From positions 1-53,536 of the forward strand of contig NZ_JNFG01000207.1 of NCBI RefSeq assembly GCF_000729995.1: a stretch of DNA of 53,536 nucleotides, in the 5' to 3' direction. Positions 1 through 8,265 of the stretch are shown piece after piece; position 1 is the stretch's first letter; the number at the start of each line of letters is the position of its first letter. A model generated the notes under the pieces. That model did no database searches. It worked only from the letters and a program-made list of their open reading frames with translations, and had not been told where the DNA came from. Made by a program: the position numbers and the translations under genes. The DNA is from Caballeronia sordidicola. Its GTDB lineage: Bacteria; Pseudomonadota; Gammaproteobacteria; Burkholderiales; Burkholderiaceae.

Positions 1-1
1 G

Positions 2-1150
2 GTCGGCAGCGTCGCACATGATTTCAACAACCTGCTGATGATCCTCTCAACCAACGTCCAGATTGCCCGGCGACGCGGCGCGACCGGGCTGGATCGCGAG
101 TTGTCGGCCATGGAACGTGCGCTAAAAAGCGGCCAGTCGCTGACGCGCCAGTTGCTGGGCGTCGCCCGCAAGCAGCCGTTGCGCAATGAGACCATCGCGA
201 TCGGCAAGTGGCTGCCGGCCTGCCGCGAACTGCTGAAGGCGTCGCTGGGCGCAAAGCTGGCGCTGAATCTGGAAACGAGTAACGACGTGTGGCCGGTTCG
301 CGTCGATGCAGCCGAACTCGAGCTTGCGCTGATCAACGTGGCCGTGAACGCGCGTGACGCCATGCCGAGCGGCGGCACGTTCTCGGTACGCGCCGACAAC
401 GTGCGCTTTCGGCACGAGGACGGTTTTCCGATCATCGGCGAATTCGTGCAATTGACACTGGAGGACACGGGCGCGGGCATGGGTCCGGAGGTCCTCGGCC
501 GCGCGTTCGAACCGCTGTTCACCACCAAGTCCAAAGGCATGGGCACCGGGCTGGGCCTGCCGCAAGTGTTCGCGTTCTGCGAGCGCGCGGGCGGCGTGGC
601 GACCATCGACAGCGCGCTCGGCGCAGGCACATCGGTCAGGCTCTATCTGCCGCGCGCGAGCGCTGTCGTGGCGGAATCCCCTGCCGCAAATCACGACACA
701 GCCGCGGCCGGCGAATCGCACGGGCTGCGCGTGCTGCTGGTGGAAGATAACGAAGAAGTTGCGGCAGGCACCGAAGCGTTGTTGTCGATGATGAATCACC
801 ACGTCACGCATATCTTCAACGCGGACGGCGCGATCGCCGCGCTGGAGGCGGCCCGTCGCGACATCGCCAATGGCGGTGCGTTGCCATTCGACGTCGTGCT
901 CTCCGATATCCACATGCCGGGCAAATTGAACGGCATCGACCTGGCCGAGATCCTGCAAAGCTGGACGCCGCGTATGCCGGTGATCCTGGTGACGGGTTAT
1001 GCGGAAGAATTGGACCGGGCGCGTCAAGTCGATGCGCGCGTATTGTCCAAACCGTTTGATATCGCCCTGCTCGATTCGCTTCTGCAAGCCATTCGCGAAA
1101 ACCTGAACGCGCACGCCGTCAATCGCGAACACGGCGAAGCGCCGCATTGA
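2..1150 (+). CDS. Hybrid sensor histidine kinase, 3' part (5' end outside window)
   Basis: The reading frame is already open at base 2, so the true start lies upstream. The visible 382 residues begin inside the phospho-acceptor box (VAHDFNNLL, His about residue 6). A HATPase_c domain follows, with an N box (NVAVNARDAMP), a G1 motif (DTGAGM) and GTGLGLPQV. After a short linker there is a receiver domain (RVLLVEDNEE ... VLSDIHMPG, with the Asp that accepts phosphate, ... VTGY ... SKPF). This is the usual order of a cytoplasmic hybrid kinase C-terminus. The same arrangement recurs in the kinase at 19043-21550. The sensor part cannot be seen, so the signal is unknown. No output regulator gene lies next to it in the window. 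Confidence 0.93.
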   Translation, partial: VGSVAHDFNNLLMILSTNVQIARRRGATGLDRELSAMERALKSGQSLTRQLLGVARKQPLRNETIAIGKWLPACRELLKASLGAKLALNLETSNDVWPVRVDAAELELALINVAVNARDAMPSGGTFSVRADNVRFRHEDGFPIIGEFVQLTLEDTGAGMGPEVLGRAFEPLFTTKSKGMGTGLGLPQVFAFCERAGGVATIDSALGAGTSVRLYLPRASAVVAESPAANHDTAAAGESHGLRVLLVEDNEEVAAGTEALLSMMNHHVTHIFNADGAIAALEAARRDIANGGALPFDVVLSDIHMPGKLNGIDLAEILQSWTPRMPVILVTGYAEELDRARQVDARVLSKPFDIALLDSLLQAIRENLNAHAVNREHGEAPH

Positions 1151-1342
1151 ACCGGGCGCCTTTTCCACATGGTTTGTAAAAATATCCGCTCGCCGATGGG
1201 CATCGGGCGGGATCGCCTTGGGCCGTGGACGGCGTCGCCGCGCGTACGCGTGCGACCCGGCACGCGAGTTGCGAGCTTGAAGTGGGAATGCGGCGAATCC
1301 GTCTGACGCGTCGCAACAATCCAGGCCACCCAGGAGGCAGCC

Positions 1343-2524
1343 ATGCGTCACACAGTTATTGGTATCTTCGATACCTACGACCAAGCCGAAGTGGCGCGTA
1401 GCGCACTTGTTGCGTCGGGTTTTGCTCGTTCCGACATCGAACTCCAGGCCGCGCCCGAACCTTCCTCGCCCGGTGACCCGGCGCTTGCGCCCGGCGCCAG
1501 CCAGCCGCCCGAAACCGGCGGCGTGCTCGCGAATATCGAACGCTTCTTTTCGATGCTGTTCGGTGGCCGCGATCAACCGCCCGAAGTGGCGCATTACTCC
1601 GAAGCGGTGCGGCGCGGGGCGGTGCTGGTGGCCGTCGATACAGCCACCGAAGCACGCGCCGACACCGCGCGCCAGACACTCGCTGAACAGGGTGCAATCG
1701 ATATAGACGAACGCGCGGCCAGCTGGGGCACGCTGAATCACTCACGCTCGGCAAACCCGGTAGCGGCCGATGCTGACCAACGCGATCACTCGCTGCTTGA
1801 CGAACTCGGTCTTGGCTCGGGCAGCGCCGTGCCGGGACGTGCGCCGGTCAATCCGCCGGCAGATCCGCTTGACCCCGTTCGCGCCGATGCCATCCGGGCG
1901 CGCGCTTATCCGCATGCGGACCGAGACGATCCGGCTGTGCTGCCGCTCGACCCGATCAGTCCGGTCGGCCGCGATGTATCTGCCGGCAGCAGCGATCCGA
2001 CGACCAGCGACGCGGTCTGGCGGAACGCGCAAGCAACAGCACTGCGTGCAGCGGGCGCGGAAGATCCATTGACCGGAACCACTCCCGCGCAGGGTTGGCG
2101 CGCTGTCGATCCGCTCGATGAAACCGAAACGTCGGCTCGTGTGGGTGCTGCCGGTTCCATGGGCGCACCGGTTCCCGGTACGTTGAGCCAAACCAGCGAT
2201 TCGGCGCTAGGCACACATGCAGGCACGCGAAGCACGATGCCGGACGAATATATGGAGTACGAAGACGAGTTCCGCACGGACTACGAGTCGAAGTACGCGG
2301 CGTCGGGCACGAGTTACGAAGAGTATGAGGAAGCGTATCGATACGGCGCCTCAGCCGCCGGCGACGAGCGTTATCACCGCCGCAACTGGGACGACACCAT
2401 GGAAACCGAATTACGCCACGACTGGGAAGGCCGCAGTTCTGGCGGCCATGACACGTGGGAGCGCTTCAAGCTCGCGGTGCGGCATGGCTGGGAGCGTGTG
2501 ACGGGGCATCAACATCACCTGTAG
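1343..2524 (+). CDS. Acidic YflT/GSP17M-like stress protein with long low-complexity tail
   Basis: This is a 393-residue protein. The start is well supported by an AGGAGG ribosome-binding site at 1331-1336. The first 100 or so residues (MRHTVIGIFDTYDQAEVARSAL ... GAVLVAVDT) resemble the general-stress-protein 17M/YflT fold, an alpha/beta domain known from stress proteins. The middle is Pro/Asp/Ala-rich and probably disordered. The last 110 residues are rich in Tyr, Glu, Asp and Arg (EYMEYEDEFRTDYESKY, then RYHRRNWDD and an HDTWERF stretch). No signal peptide or membrane segment is seen. It is a single-gene unit ended by the strong hairpin at 2547-2585. The molecular function is unknown. The N-terminal family call is moderate and the stress role is inferred only from the family. 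Confidence 0.8.
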   Translation: MRHTVIGIFDTYDQAEVARSALVASGFARSDIELQAAPEPSSPGDPALAPGASQPPETGGVLANIERFFSMLFGGRDQPPEVAHYSEAVRRGAVLVAVDTATEARADTARQTLAEQGAIDIDERAASWGTLNHSRSANPVAADADQRDHSLLDELGLGSGSAVPGRAPVNPPADPLDPVRADAIRARAYPHADRDDPAVLPLDPISPVGRDVSAGSSDPTTSDAVWRNAQATALRAAGAEDPLTGTTPAQGWRAVDPLDETETSARVGAAGSMGAPVPGTLSQTSDSALGTHAGTRSTMPDEYMEYEDEFRTDYESKYAASGTSYEEYEEAYRYGASAAGDERYHRRNWDDTMETELRHDWEGRSSGGHDTWERFKLAVRHGWERVTGHQHHL

Positions 2525-2546
2525 CCCTTCTTAGTTCTCGTTGTTG

Positions 2547-2585
2547 AAACGCCAACGGCCCGCTTTAGCGGGCCGTTGGCGTTTT
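2547..2585. terminator. Bidirectional intrinsic terminator
   Basis: A near-perfect 17-bp inverted repeat (arms 2547-2563 and 2568-2584) closes on a TTTA loop and is followed by a T run on the plus strand and an A run before it. It sits between the convergent genes ending at 2524 and 2591, so it can stop transcription from both sides. Confidence 0.85.
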
Positions 2586-2590
2586 GCAGC

Positions 2591-3145
2591 CTAAACCGTC
2601 GCAAGGCGCTGAACCCACGCGACGTATTTATCGACGAAATTTTGCAGGAACTTGCGCGTATCTTCGCTCACGATCGTGCCGCTGGCATCAATGCGGTTTA
2701 TATCGTGCTTGACGAACCTCTCCGGCTGACCCATGAGCGGCACATCGAGATAAGCGAGCACATTTCGCAGATGCGCCTGCGCGAGCGCCGTGCCGGTCGC
2801 GCCCGGCGACGTGCCCAGCACCGCGCCCGGCTTGTTGCCCCACACGCTGTGACCCCACGGCCGCGACCCCCAGTCCAGCGCATTCTTCAGTACGCCGGGA
2901 ATCGAGCGGTTGTATTCCGGCGTCACGAATAGCAAGCCATTCGCCGCCTCTATCTTTTGCTTGAAGGTTCGCGCAACTTCGGGAAAGTCGCCGTCGTAAT
3001 CCTGGCTATAAAGCGGCAAGCCGGCGATATCCAGGAACTCGAATGAAAAATCCGGCGGCGCAAGCGACACAACCGCATGCGCAAGCTGCTTGTTGAACGA
3101 CTCTCGGCGAATGCTGCCGACAACAACCGCAATCTTGTAGGTCAT
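2591..3145 (-). CDS. NADPH-dependent FMN reductase family oxidoreductase
   Basis: This is a 184-residue flavodoxin-fold protein of the NADPH-dependent FMN reductase family (ArsH/ChrR/SsuE-like). The N-terminus has the phosphate-binding loop of the family (VVGSIRRESFNKQLA). The centre has the flavin-site motif TPEYNRSIPGVLKNALDW, which is diagnostic. Such enzymes reduce FMN or quinones with NAD(P)H in the cytoplasm. The ATG at 3143-3145 is chosen because it begins directly at the conserved beta strand (MTYKIAVVVG). A GTG 14 codons upstream would add a poorly conserved leader. The gene converges with the acidic protein gene and shares its terminator. Confidence 0.92.
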   Translation of the reverse strand: MTYKIAVVVGSIRRESFNKQLAHAVVSLAPPDFSFEFLDIAGLPLYSQDYDGDFPEVARTFKQKIEAANGLLFVTPEYNRSIPGVLKNALDWGSRPWGHSVWGNKPGAVLGTSPGATGTALAQAHLRNVLAYLDVPLMGQPERFVKHDINRIDASGTIVSEDTRKFLQNFVDKYVAWVQRLATV

Positions 3146-3521
3146 GGCTTGTCCCGGTGACGAATGAAGCGGAGCAATGAACTGCACCGCGAAATATGCC
3201 GTGTAGCAGCCGACGCATCATAGGCGCTCGACCGGGATGAAAGCTATCCGAAATGGGGTGGATTGACGCGCTGACCGGCATCTGGCGGTGCACGTTTCTG
3301 GTCGCTTCCTGCTTCGAGATGAGCGTTTCGATGAATACCGGGCGACAGGCCCGCTGCAAGCCATTTTCGAGATGATTTCCACAAAGTTGTCCACAGAAAC
3401 TGTGGACAACTTTGTGGATGTTTAATAATTAGCACTAAACCGCCCTAAGCTTGGCGGAATAGGCCTAGGTGTGTGGCGAAGAGCGGCAAGAGCGCGGTTA
3501 TCGCCAGCGGCGGGTCAGAAG
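3146..3521. other. Intergenic region without a gene
   Basis: This 376-base gap between the FMN reductase start and the small exported protein stop has no convincing coding region. Its one striking element is the 41-bp palindrome at 3378-3418, listed separately, followed by an AT-rich stretch near 3420-3440. Confidence 0.6.
3378..3418. repeat. 41-bp perfect palindrome carrying paired DnaA-box-like sequences
   Basis: Two 19-bp arms (3378-3396 and 3400-3418) are perfect inverted copies around an AAA centre. Each arm contains TTGTCCACA, a DnaA-box variant (3387-3395 on the plus strand and 3401-3409 on the minus strand). Each arm also has an outer TCCACAAA/TTTGTGGA piece. AT-rich sequence follows at once (TTTAATAATTAG). 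DnaA binding is inferred from sequence only. A transcription-terminating or cruciform hairpin is the alternative. Confidence 0.6.
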
Positions 3522-3665
3522 TTATTGACCGAAAAACACGTTGCATTGAGACGGCGGGCCTTGGCACGTCGATGACTGTGAATTGGCGTTGGCGGCAGCA
3601 GCGTTGGCGGCGCCTGCCGCAGCGAACAAAGCAACAGCGGCGAAGAGGGAAAGCATGCGTTTCAT
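3522..3665 (-). CDS. Small exported hypothetical protein (47 aa)
   Basis: The start at 3663-3665 has a good ribosome-binding site (GAGGTG, 7 bases upstream on the minus strand) and begins MKRMLSLFAAVALFAAAGAA, a classic Sec signal peptide with probable cleavage after ANA. The mature part is only about 25 residues, Asn/Ser-rich, with two Cys and a C-terminal NVFFGQ. A longer frame upstream exists but lacks this logic. Short exported proteins of this build are common in Burkholderiaceae. Function unknown. Confidence 0.65.
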   Translation of the reverse strand: MKRMLSLFAAVALFAAAGAANAAAANANSQSSTCQGPPSQCNVFFGQ

Positions 3666-3967
3666 GAGACACCTCGGTGAGTTGGCAACGATCGGACCGG
3701 ATCGGTGAACCGAGAATATCGATGAAGCAAACACAGGAAAATACCGGTGTAAGGAATTGATCCTTACCGGAAACGTAATGATGGCGGTGCTGAGCGGACG
3801 GCCAAGGGGAACATTCACTTTCGTGCGGCTGAAAGAAACGTCACATTCATGCACGATCCACAACAATATGTTTTCTCAATCGACATTGGTCTCCGATAGC
3901 GACGTGAATAGACTGCTTCACATCGATGGCGTAGGACGCGCCGTCTCCAAACAGTCAAGGGTTCATC

Positions 3968-4255
3968 ATGAAACGCGCGCTTATCGGAAGTTTGTTCGTC
4001 GCCGTGCTGGTCTCATCGGCACCCGTCTTTGCACAATCCACTGACGCCGTTCAGCAAAGCGCTTACGCGCCGAGAACGCGGGCCGAGGTGAAGGCCGAAC
4101 TGATCGCCGCGCAAAAGAGCGGTGAACTCGACGCGATCCACACGGAAAGTTATCCCCAGTTGTTGCCGTATCAAACCGCGCGCTTTGAACGTGTCACATC
4201 GGGTACGGATACGACCGTGACGCAAGCGAACGGCACGGGCGTGAACACGCAATAA
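3968..4255 (+). CDS. DUF4148 exported protein
   Basis: This is a 95-residue protein with an N-terminal signal peptide (MKRALIGSLFVAVLVSSAPVFAQS, cleavage probably after VFA). It is followed by the DUF4148 core (TRAEVKAELIAAQKSGELDAIH ... YP). The family is small, periplasmic, abundant in Burkholderiaceae and of unknown function. A second member lies at 23985-24239. The C-terminal tail is Thr/Asn/Gly-rich. The gene stands alone, with the ATG directly after the GTTCATC leader. Confidence 0.88.
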   Translation: MKRALIGSLFVAVLVSSAPVFAQSTDAVQQSAYAPRTRAEVKAELIAAQKSGELDAIHTESYPQLLPYQTARFERVTSGTDTTVTQANGTGVNTQ

Positions 4256-4360
4256 GCGCGGGATGGAGCAACGCGGCGGATTGCATTGCTGATGCGGCGT
4301 TATCTGTGGAAACTGGCTCAGAGTGCAGGCGGTCGACCGCGGGCGGAAAGGTGTACGCGT

Positions 4361-5695
4361 CTAACGTGTCTTGTGTGAGAAAGGCCCATCGGGGCTCGCA
4401 TAGGGATTAGTTTCCTTCCGGCGTTCCGGCCCGTTCGAGTCTGAGAATCCCGCCTGGTCGCGCAAGGGCGTAGGCGAAGGTGAACTTTTGCCGGGTTTGG
4501 CATCAGGCCTGATGTCGTCAAGACCTTGCGCCCACTCGTCGAGCATTCGTTTGGCCACATCCTGAAAGCCCGGGAAACGATCAGCACACTCTCGTACAAG
4601 GGGCAGGACACCCTGCACTGCCGCAGTAACGCGCTCCACGCTATCCGTCATGTCGGCCGTAGTCAGGCCCAGCCACGCGCCGCCGTACCGTACAAGCGCT
4701 TTACCCGACGCCCATACGCGCTTGCCGTACAGAGGCAGCGCCGGCAAATTCGTCCTGTAGCGCGGATAGACCGTTACCGTGACGATGTCATAGACGGGTG
4801 CCAGGCGAACGTCCTTTGCGCTCGTGTACGTCACAGCGAAATTCTTCAGGTGTGCGTCCGCATTTCTCAGCGCAATGTTCAAGAGGTGCAGCGTAAAGAG
4901 CTTGCGGGCGCTGTCCTTGACGTTGTCGCCAGGGCTGAATTCCTGTGTCAGTTTAGCCAGGTCTTCGAGGGTCCCCTTGCGATACTTCTCGAGAGGATCC
5001 AACCCCTTCAACGCGCAATAGTCTTCGACAGCCAGCCACTTCCCGTCTTTCGTGCGGTCGAATCGGCCGATAGCGAGGACCTGACCGTCATCCGAGAGCC
5101 TCGTTTCCGGAACCTCCAGTCCAGCTTGGCGCGCGACCTCAAGGCAAAGGTATTCGTTGACGGATAGCCAAGGAATATCGTCGAAACCCGTCTTCAGGAT
5201 GAATTCTTCCGTCCAGACGGTTGCCTTCTCGCCGGGCTTGGACAGCGCCTTCGGCATGACTCCCGAGATGCCCTGCGCGACTCCCTCATCCATAAGCTGC
5301 AGGAGGTTCTCGCGCGAGTCAGTGGATGCGAGCAGATCCGACATCTTCACATTGCCTCCGGCCGCTCCGGGCAAGGTGCCGCGCGGCACGACCTGAACCC
5401 GCCCAATACTGTTTGCCCCCGTCAGTGCAAGCAGACCCATATCGGTCACATCCGCATGGGGACCCAGCGTTTCGCGGATGCGGTCTTTCTTGTAGCCCTC
5501 AGGCAGGTTCATCTGAAAAAACGGGTGAAGTCCTTTTTTCCAGACATAGGACTCGGCGCGAACCGGCATCAGCAGCGAAACGAGGCTCTCCGCGGAGACG
5601 TCAGGCAGGTAGGTGAACACGCCACTGCCCGCCTCTTCCGTCAGGGTGCCAACGAGCTTCGAATCAACGTAGACGTCAAGGACGGGGCCGTTCAT
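4361..5695 (-). CDS. hipA: HipA-type Ser/Thr kinase toxin
   Basis: This is a 444-residue kinase toxin of the HipA family, about the usual length. HipA phosphorylates glutamyl-tRNA synthetase in E. coli and causes growth arrest. Visible motifs are the ejectable P-loop-like segment GISGVMPK (142-149), the ATP-site Lys in ILKT (about 168), the catalytic loop NADAHLKN (278-285, Asp280) and the metal-binding Asp in VYDIV (about 303). All key residues appear present, so the kinase is probably active. The start overlaps the hipB stop by four bases, giving translational coupling. The C-terminal 40 residues are Pro/Ser-rich and unlike E. coli HipA. The target in this organism is unknown. Confidence 0.95.
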   Translation of the reverse strand: MNGPVLDVYVDSKLVGTLTEEAGSGVFTYLPDVSAESLVSLLMPVRAESYVWKKGLHPFFQMNLPEGYKKDRIRETLGPHADVTDMGLLALTGANSIGRVQVVPRGTLPGAAGGNVKMSDLLASTDSRENLLQLMDEGVAQGISGVMPKALSKPGEKATVWTEEFILKTGFDDIPWLSVNEYLCLEVARQAGLEVPETRLSDDGQVLAIGRFDRTKDGKWLAVEDYCALKGLDPLEKYRKGTLEDLAKLTQEFSPGDNVKDSARKLFTLHLLNIALRNADAHLKNFAVTYTSAKDVRLAPVYDIVTVTVYPRYRTNLPALPLYGKRVWASGKALVRYGGAWLGLTTADMTDSVERVTAAVQGVLPLVRECADRFPGFQDVAKRMLDEWAQGLDDIRPDAKPGKSSPSPTPLRDQAGFSDSNGPERRKETNPYASPDGPFSHKTR

Positions 5696-6030
5696 TTGGA
5701 AGCCTTGCCGGTACCGGTTTTTATGAGGCGCTGGCTCGCGCCGAGCCGGACCCGCTTCCTCGAGATGGAGGCACGATCTTCGTCCGGCTCGTTCAGTACG
5801 TCATCAAGCGTCCGCCGATGCCCAGCCGGCCGCACGAATGTCTCAAGTCCAACCGCATTGAACAGGCTCAGCATCTTGACTGCGCCCAACTCGGCCAACG
5901 CACCCGTCTCAAAAAGGCTGATGCGTGCACGCTGAACGCCGCTGCGCTGCGCGACGTCCTCCTGAGTCAAATTCGCCTCGATTCTGGCCCGTTTAAAGGC
6001 TTCGCCCAACTCGGCAAGGTTCACGTTCAA
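5692..6030 (-). CDS. hipB: HipB-type antitoxin, XRE-family DNA-binding protein
   Basis: This 112-residue protein has an XRE helix-turn-helix in its first 65 residues (LGEAFKRARIEANLTQEDVAQRSGVQRARISLFETG). The tail is basic and probably disordered (RKRVRLGASQRLIKTGTGKASK). In this family HipB neutralises HipA and represses the operon. No ATG start is available. The frame opens with TTG at 6028-6030 or GTG at 6022-6024, and an AAGG is better spaced for the GTG. The non-standard start would keep antitoxin synthesis modest. It is first in the operon, ahead of hipA, and the operator palindromes at 6025-6158 lie over and upstream of the start. Confidence 0.92.
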   Translation of the reverse strand: MNVNLAELGEAFKRARIEANLTQEDVAQRSGVQRARISLFETGALAELGAVKMLSLFNAVGLETFVRPAGHRRTLDDVLNEPDEDRASISRKRVRLGASQRLIKTGTGKASK

Positions 6031-6158
6031 TATACCTTACATTAACCACAATTTCCGTCTTAATGTATTCTATACGAAATATTATCGCCATGCAGGTTAA
6101 TGTTCAATATAAAAAACGTAAAGTGCAGATTGGTAGTTTGTGTTCTTTATATTGAACA
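6025..6158. promoter_or_regulatory. hipBA operator region with inverted repeats
   Basis: Two perfect 13-bp inverted copies, TGTTCAATATAAA (6101-6113) and TTTATATTGAACA (6146-6158), face each other 32 bases apart. A third partial copy, GTTCAATATA, lies over the hipB start at 6025-6034. A further pair, CATTAACC (6041-6048) and GGTTAATG (6095-6102), brackets the inner region. The layout fits cooperative binding by a dimeric HipB and bending of the promoter DNA. Binding is inferred. Confidence 0.65.
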
Positions 6159-6297
6159 TAATGGCGCAACCCGGGGCACTCGGATAGCCTCTTCGGGCTG
6201 ATCGAAGACCGTTGCAACAGCATTTCCCGCCGATGGAATGCCCATATGCTTCCCATCGCAACAGAGCCGGATCTTTCGATACGCGCAATCACGTCAA

Positions 6298-7100
6298 TCA
6301 CCTCAACGCGGCAAGGCACGCCGTAACCGTGACAAGCGAGATGACCGTGGAAAACAGAATGGTGCTGGACGTCACCGCCGCTTCCCGCTTATAAAATTCC
6401 GCCAGCATGAACGGCCCCGTCCCCGTGGGTAACGCGCTGAGTATGACGGCAGTCTTCGCCCACAACGCCGGCAGCGCGAACACGTGAAACGCCAGCCACC
6501 ACGTGAGCAACGGTTACGCAACGAGCTTAGCCAAGACCAGCATCGTGGTGGTTTTCACCGCGCCGCCTTCCGACTTCTCGCCAAGGAAACAGCCCGAGCG
6601 CAACGAGTGCGCACGGACTTGCCGCTGCGCCCCGCAACTTGAGAAACGTGTCAGCACTGCCCGAGAGTGTGAGTCCCGTGCCGCTGCATAACCAGCCCGC
6701 GAACGGAGCAAACAACAACGGATTGGTGACCAGCGACCTGACCACTTTGCCCATCGTGGCGACCCGCTTCTTCTCCCTCTGCAGACCCAGTTCGACCAAC
6801 ACAATCGCCACGGCGAACAGCACGCACACCGTCATGATCGTTGCAATCACCGCGGGCGCGAGACTCGCATGACCGAACGCAAGCATGCATAACGGCAAGC
6901 CGATAAAACCCGCATTTGGATACGCGGCGTTGAGACCGTCGAGGCTGGCATCGGCGAGATCACGCGACTGCTTCAATCGAATCAGCACCGTCAGCAAAGA
7001 AGAGCCAAGAGCATAGCGGCCGAATCCGCTTGCCACAGAGTGAACTTCATAAAGGTGAGCGATTTCGGGAGCTGCGCGAGGTGAGTTGCATGACCTCTCA
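6298..7100 (-). pseudogene. Decayed auxin-efflux-carrier (AEC) family permease
   Basis: Pieces of one AEC permease are spread over several states. Reading from the right on the minus strand, FMKFTLWQ near 7050-7030 is out of frame with the next part. LDGLNAAYPNAGFIGLPLCMLAFGH to CALVALGLF then reads in one frame down to about 6590. A frame change continues as LGEKSEGGAVKTTTMLVLAKLVA. An in-frame TAA at about 6514-6516 then interrupts, and the sequence resumes as PLLTWWLAFHVFALPALWAKTAVILSALPTGT and ends at 6298. The family's N-terminal 60-70 residues are not recognisable. At least one frameshift and one stop are certain, so the gene is dead unless the assembly is wrong. An iteron-like repeat (7051-7072) lies at its decayed 5' end. 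Confidence 0.82.
7051..7072 (+). repeat. Iteron-like repeat outside the origin
   Basis: AAAGGTGAG, six bases, then CGGGAGC: a full match to the origin iterons at 40640-41912. It lies at the decayed 5' end of the AEC permease remnant, about 33 kb from the origin array. Confidence 0.75.
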
Positions 7101-7326
7101 AAAACTCACGCTTGAGGCAATTTGCAAGTATCGCTAACTAGATCGAAAAGGTAACCAGGCCTCAGCAAGTGCTTGAGGTATACGGCTGTGAGCCTTTATC
7201 TATAAGGCTTTCACGACTTTCGTTCTTCATCGCTTTGAGATCGTCATTGAGATCTTACGGGTGATACGCGACACAAACTCGATGCTCCGCTCGCGTGAGC
7301 GTGAAGTGAGAGACGGGTGAGCGACG

Positions 7327-7350
7327 CTATAGGTGAGGTTATCCGGGAGG
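7327..7350 (+). repeat. Iteron-like repeat outside the origin
   Basis: AGGTGAGGTTATCCGGGAG, with the flank CTAT shared with the copy at 7530-7553. It matches the origin iteron consensus in both half motifs and in their 6-base spacing. Confidence 0.7.
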
Positions 7351-7529
7351 GTGATCCTGCGATGTTGAGAAAGCACATGAAGAGCGTTGAACAAGTCTCG
7401 CGGCGTGCTGCGTGCGTCAGGTTAAAGCGTTCTCTATCAACGAGTTGCGGCCTGTTGTTAAAACAGTTGATACGGGTGAAGGTGAGCTTTAAGTCCCTGC
7501 TGCCCGGGCTTTCCGATGACTTGATCACG

Positions 7530-7553
7530 CTATAGGTGAGGCTATGCGGGACT
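7530..7553 (+). repeat. Iteron-like repeat upstream of lipocalin gene
   Basis: AGGTGAGGCTATGCGGGACT matches the origin iterons, especially the copy at 41533-41555. It lies 66 bases ahead of the lipocalin start, so it could affect that gene's promoter. Confidence 0.75.
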
Positions 7554-7619
7554 CGATGCAACGGAACGAAGCTTGCTCATACAAGCGACGCGTACCGCTT
7601 AAACACAACGAGGACCATC

Positions 7620-8186
7620 ATGAAATTCAAACGTTCCGTCACCATCGGCACGACGGCTTTGCTGGTGATCGGCGGACTGGGCCTGCTGGCTGCATGCACA
7701 ATGGCCGGCAGCAACAAGAGCGGTAACGCGCATGTGCCCGAGCCTGCGAAGCCGGTCGATCTCGATCGTTACCTGGGGCATTGGTACGAATTTGCGCGCT
7801 ATGAAAACCGCTTCGAACGCGGCTGCGAAGCAGTCACGGCGAACTATGCGAAGCGCGATGACGGGCTTGTATCGATCATCAATTCAAGCCGGAACGGTGG
7901 AGTGAACGGAGCATCCAGGTCGGCCGGAGGAAAGGCGAAGATCGTGCCGGATTCGAACAACGCCAAGCTCAAGGTATCGTTCTTCGGACCGTTCTACGTG
8001 GGCGATTACTGGATACTCGATCACGCCGATGACTACACATGGTCCATCGTCGGCGAACCGAGCGGCAAGTACCTGTGGATCCTGACGCGTGAAGCGAAAC
8101 CATCGGCGGAGCAACGCACGGCGTTGGTCAATCGCGCACGCGCGCTCGGCTACGACGTGACATTGCTGCGGGAGACACTGCATTGA
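7620..8186 (+). CDS. Lipocalin-family outer-membrane lipoprotein (Blc-like)
   Basis: This 188-residue protein has a lipoprotein signal ending LLAAC, so the mature protein begins with an acylated Cys about 24 residues in. The lipocalin signature is clear: DLDRYLGHWYEFARYENRFERGCEAVTANYAKRDDG is the bacterial-lipocalin G-x-W box. KVSFFGPFYVGDYWILDHADDYTWSIVGEPSGKYLWILTRE carries the later strands. Blc homologues bind lysophospholipids or fatty acids at the outer membrane. The ATG at 7620 is chosen because AGGA precedes it and the signal peptide starts there. The gene stands alone behind an iteron-like repeat. Confidence 0.93.
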   Translation: MKFKRSVTIGTTALLVIGGLGLLAACTMAGSNKSGNAHVPEPAKPVDLDRYLGHWYEFARYENRFERGCEAVTANYAKRDDGLVSIINSSRNGGVNGASRSAGGKAKIVPDSNNAKLKVSFFGPFYVGDYWILDHADDYTWSIVGEPSGKYLWILTREAKPSAEQRTALVNRARALGYDVTLLRETLH

Positions 8187-8265
8187 AGGCATCGCGCGTG
8201 GACCTTTGGGAAGCTCATGCTGCAAGCTCATGCGCGAGATGCTCAAGTCCCAATCAAGTCCCCAA

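Larger units (their letters stand above)
7101..7619. other. Gene-free stretch with degenerate and good iteron-like repeats
   Basis: No convincing coding region is seen. Two good iteron-like copies lie at 7327-7350 and 7530-7553. Both begin CGCTATAGGTGAGG, so flanking sequence was duplicated with the core. Decayed copies are visible near 7077-7095 and 7478-7500 (AGGTGAG followed by a changed right half). The stretch looks like repeatedly copied and eroded repeat sequence. Confidence 0.6.

Noticed and set aside
122..1741. Long minus-strand open frame (539 codons) over the kinase and acidic protein
   Set aside because: It is antisense to two well-supported genes, its translation is Arg/His-rich without any motif, and GC-rich DNA commonly gives such frames.
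6298..7036. Two separate small permease genes
   Set aside because: Pieces join into one AEC-family protein with a frameshift and an in-frame stop, so a single decayed gene is the better reading.
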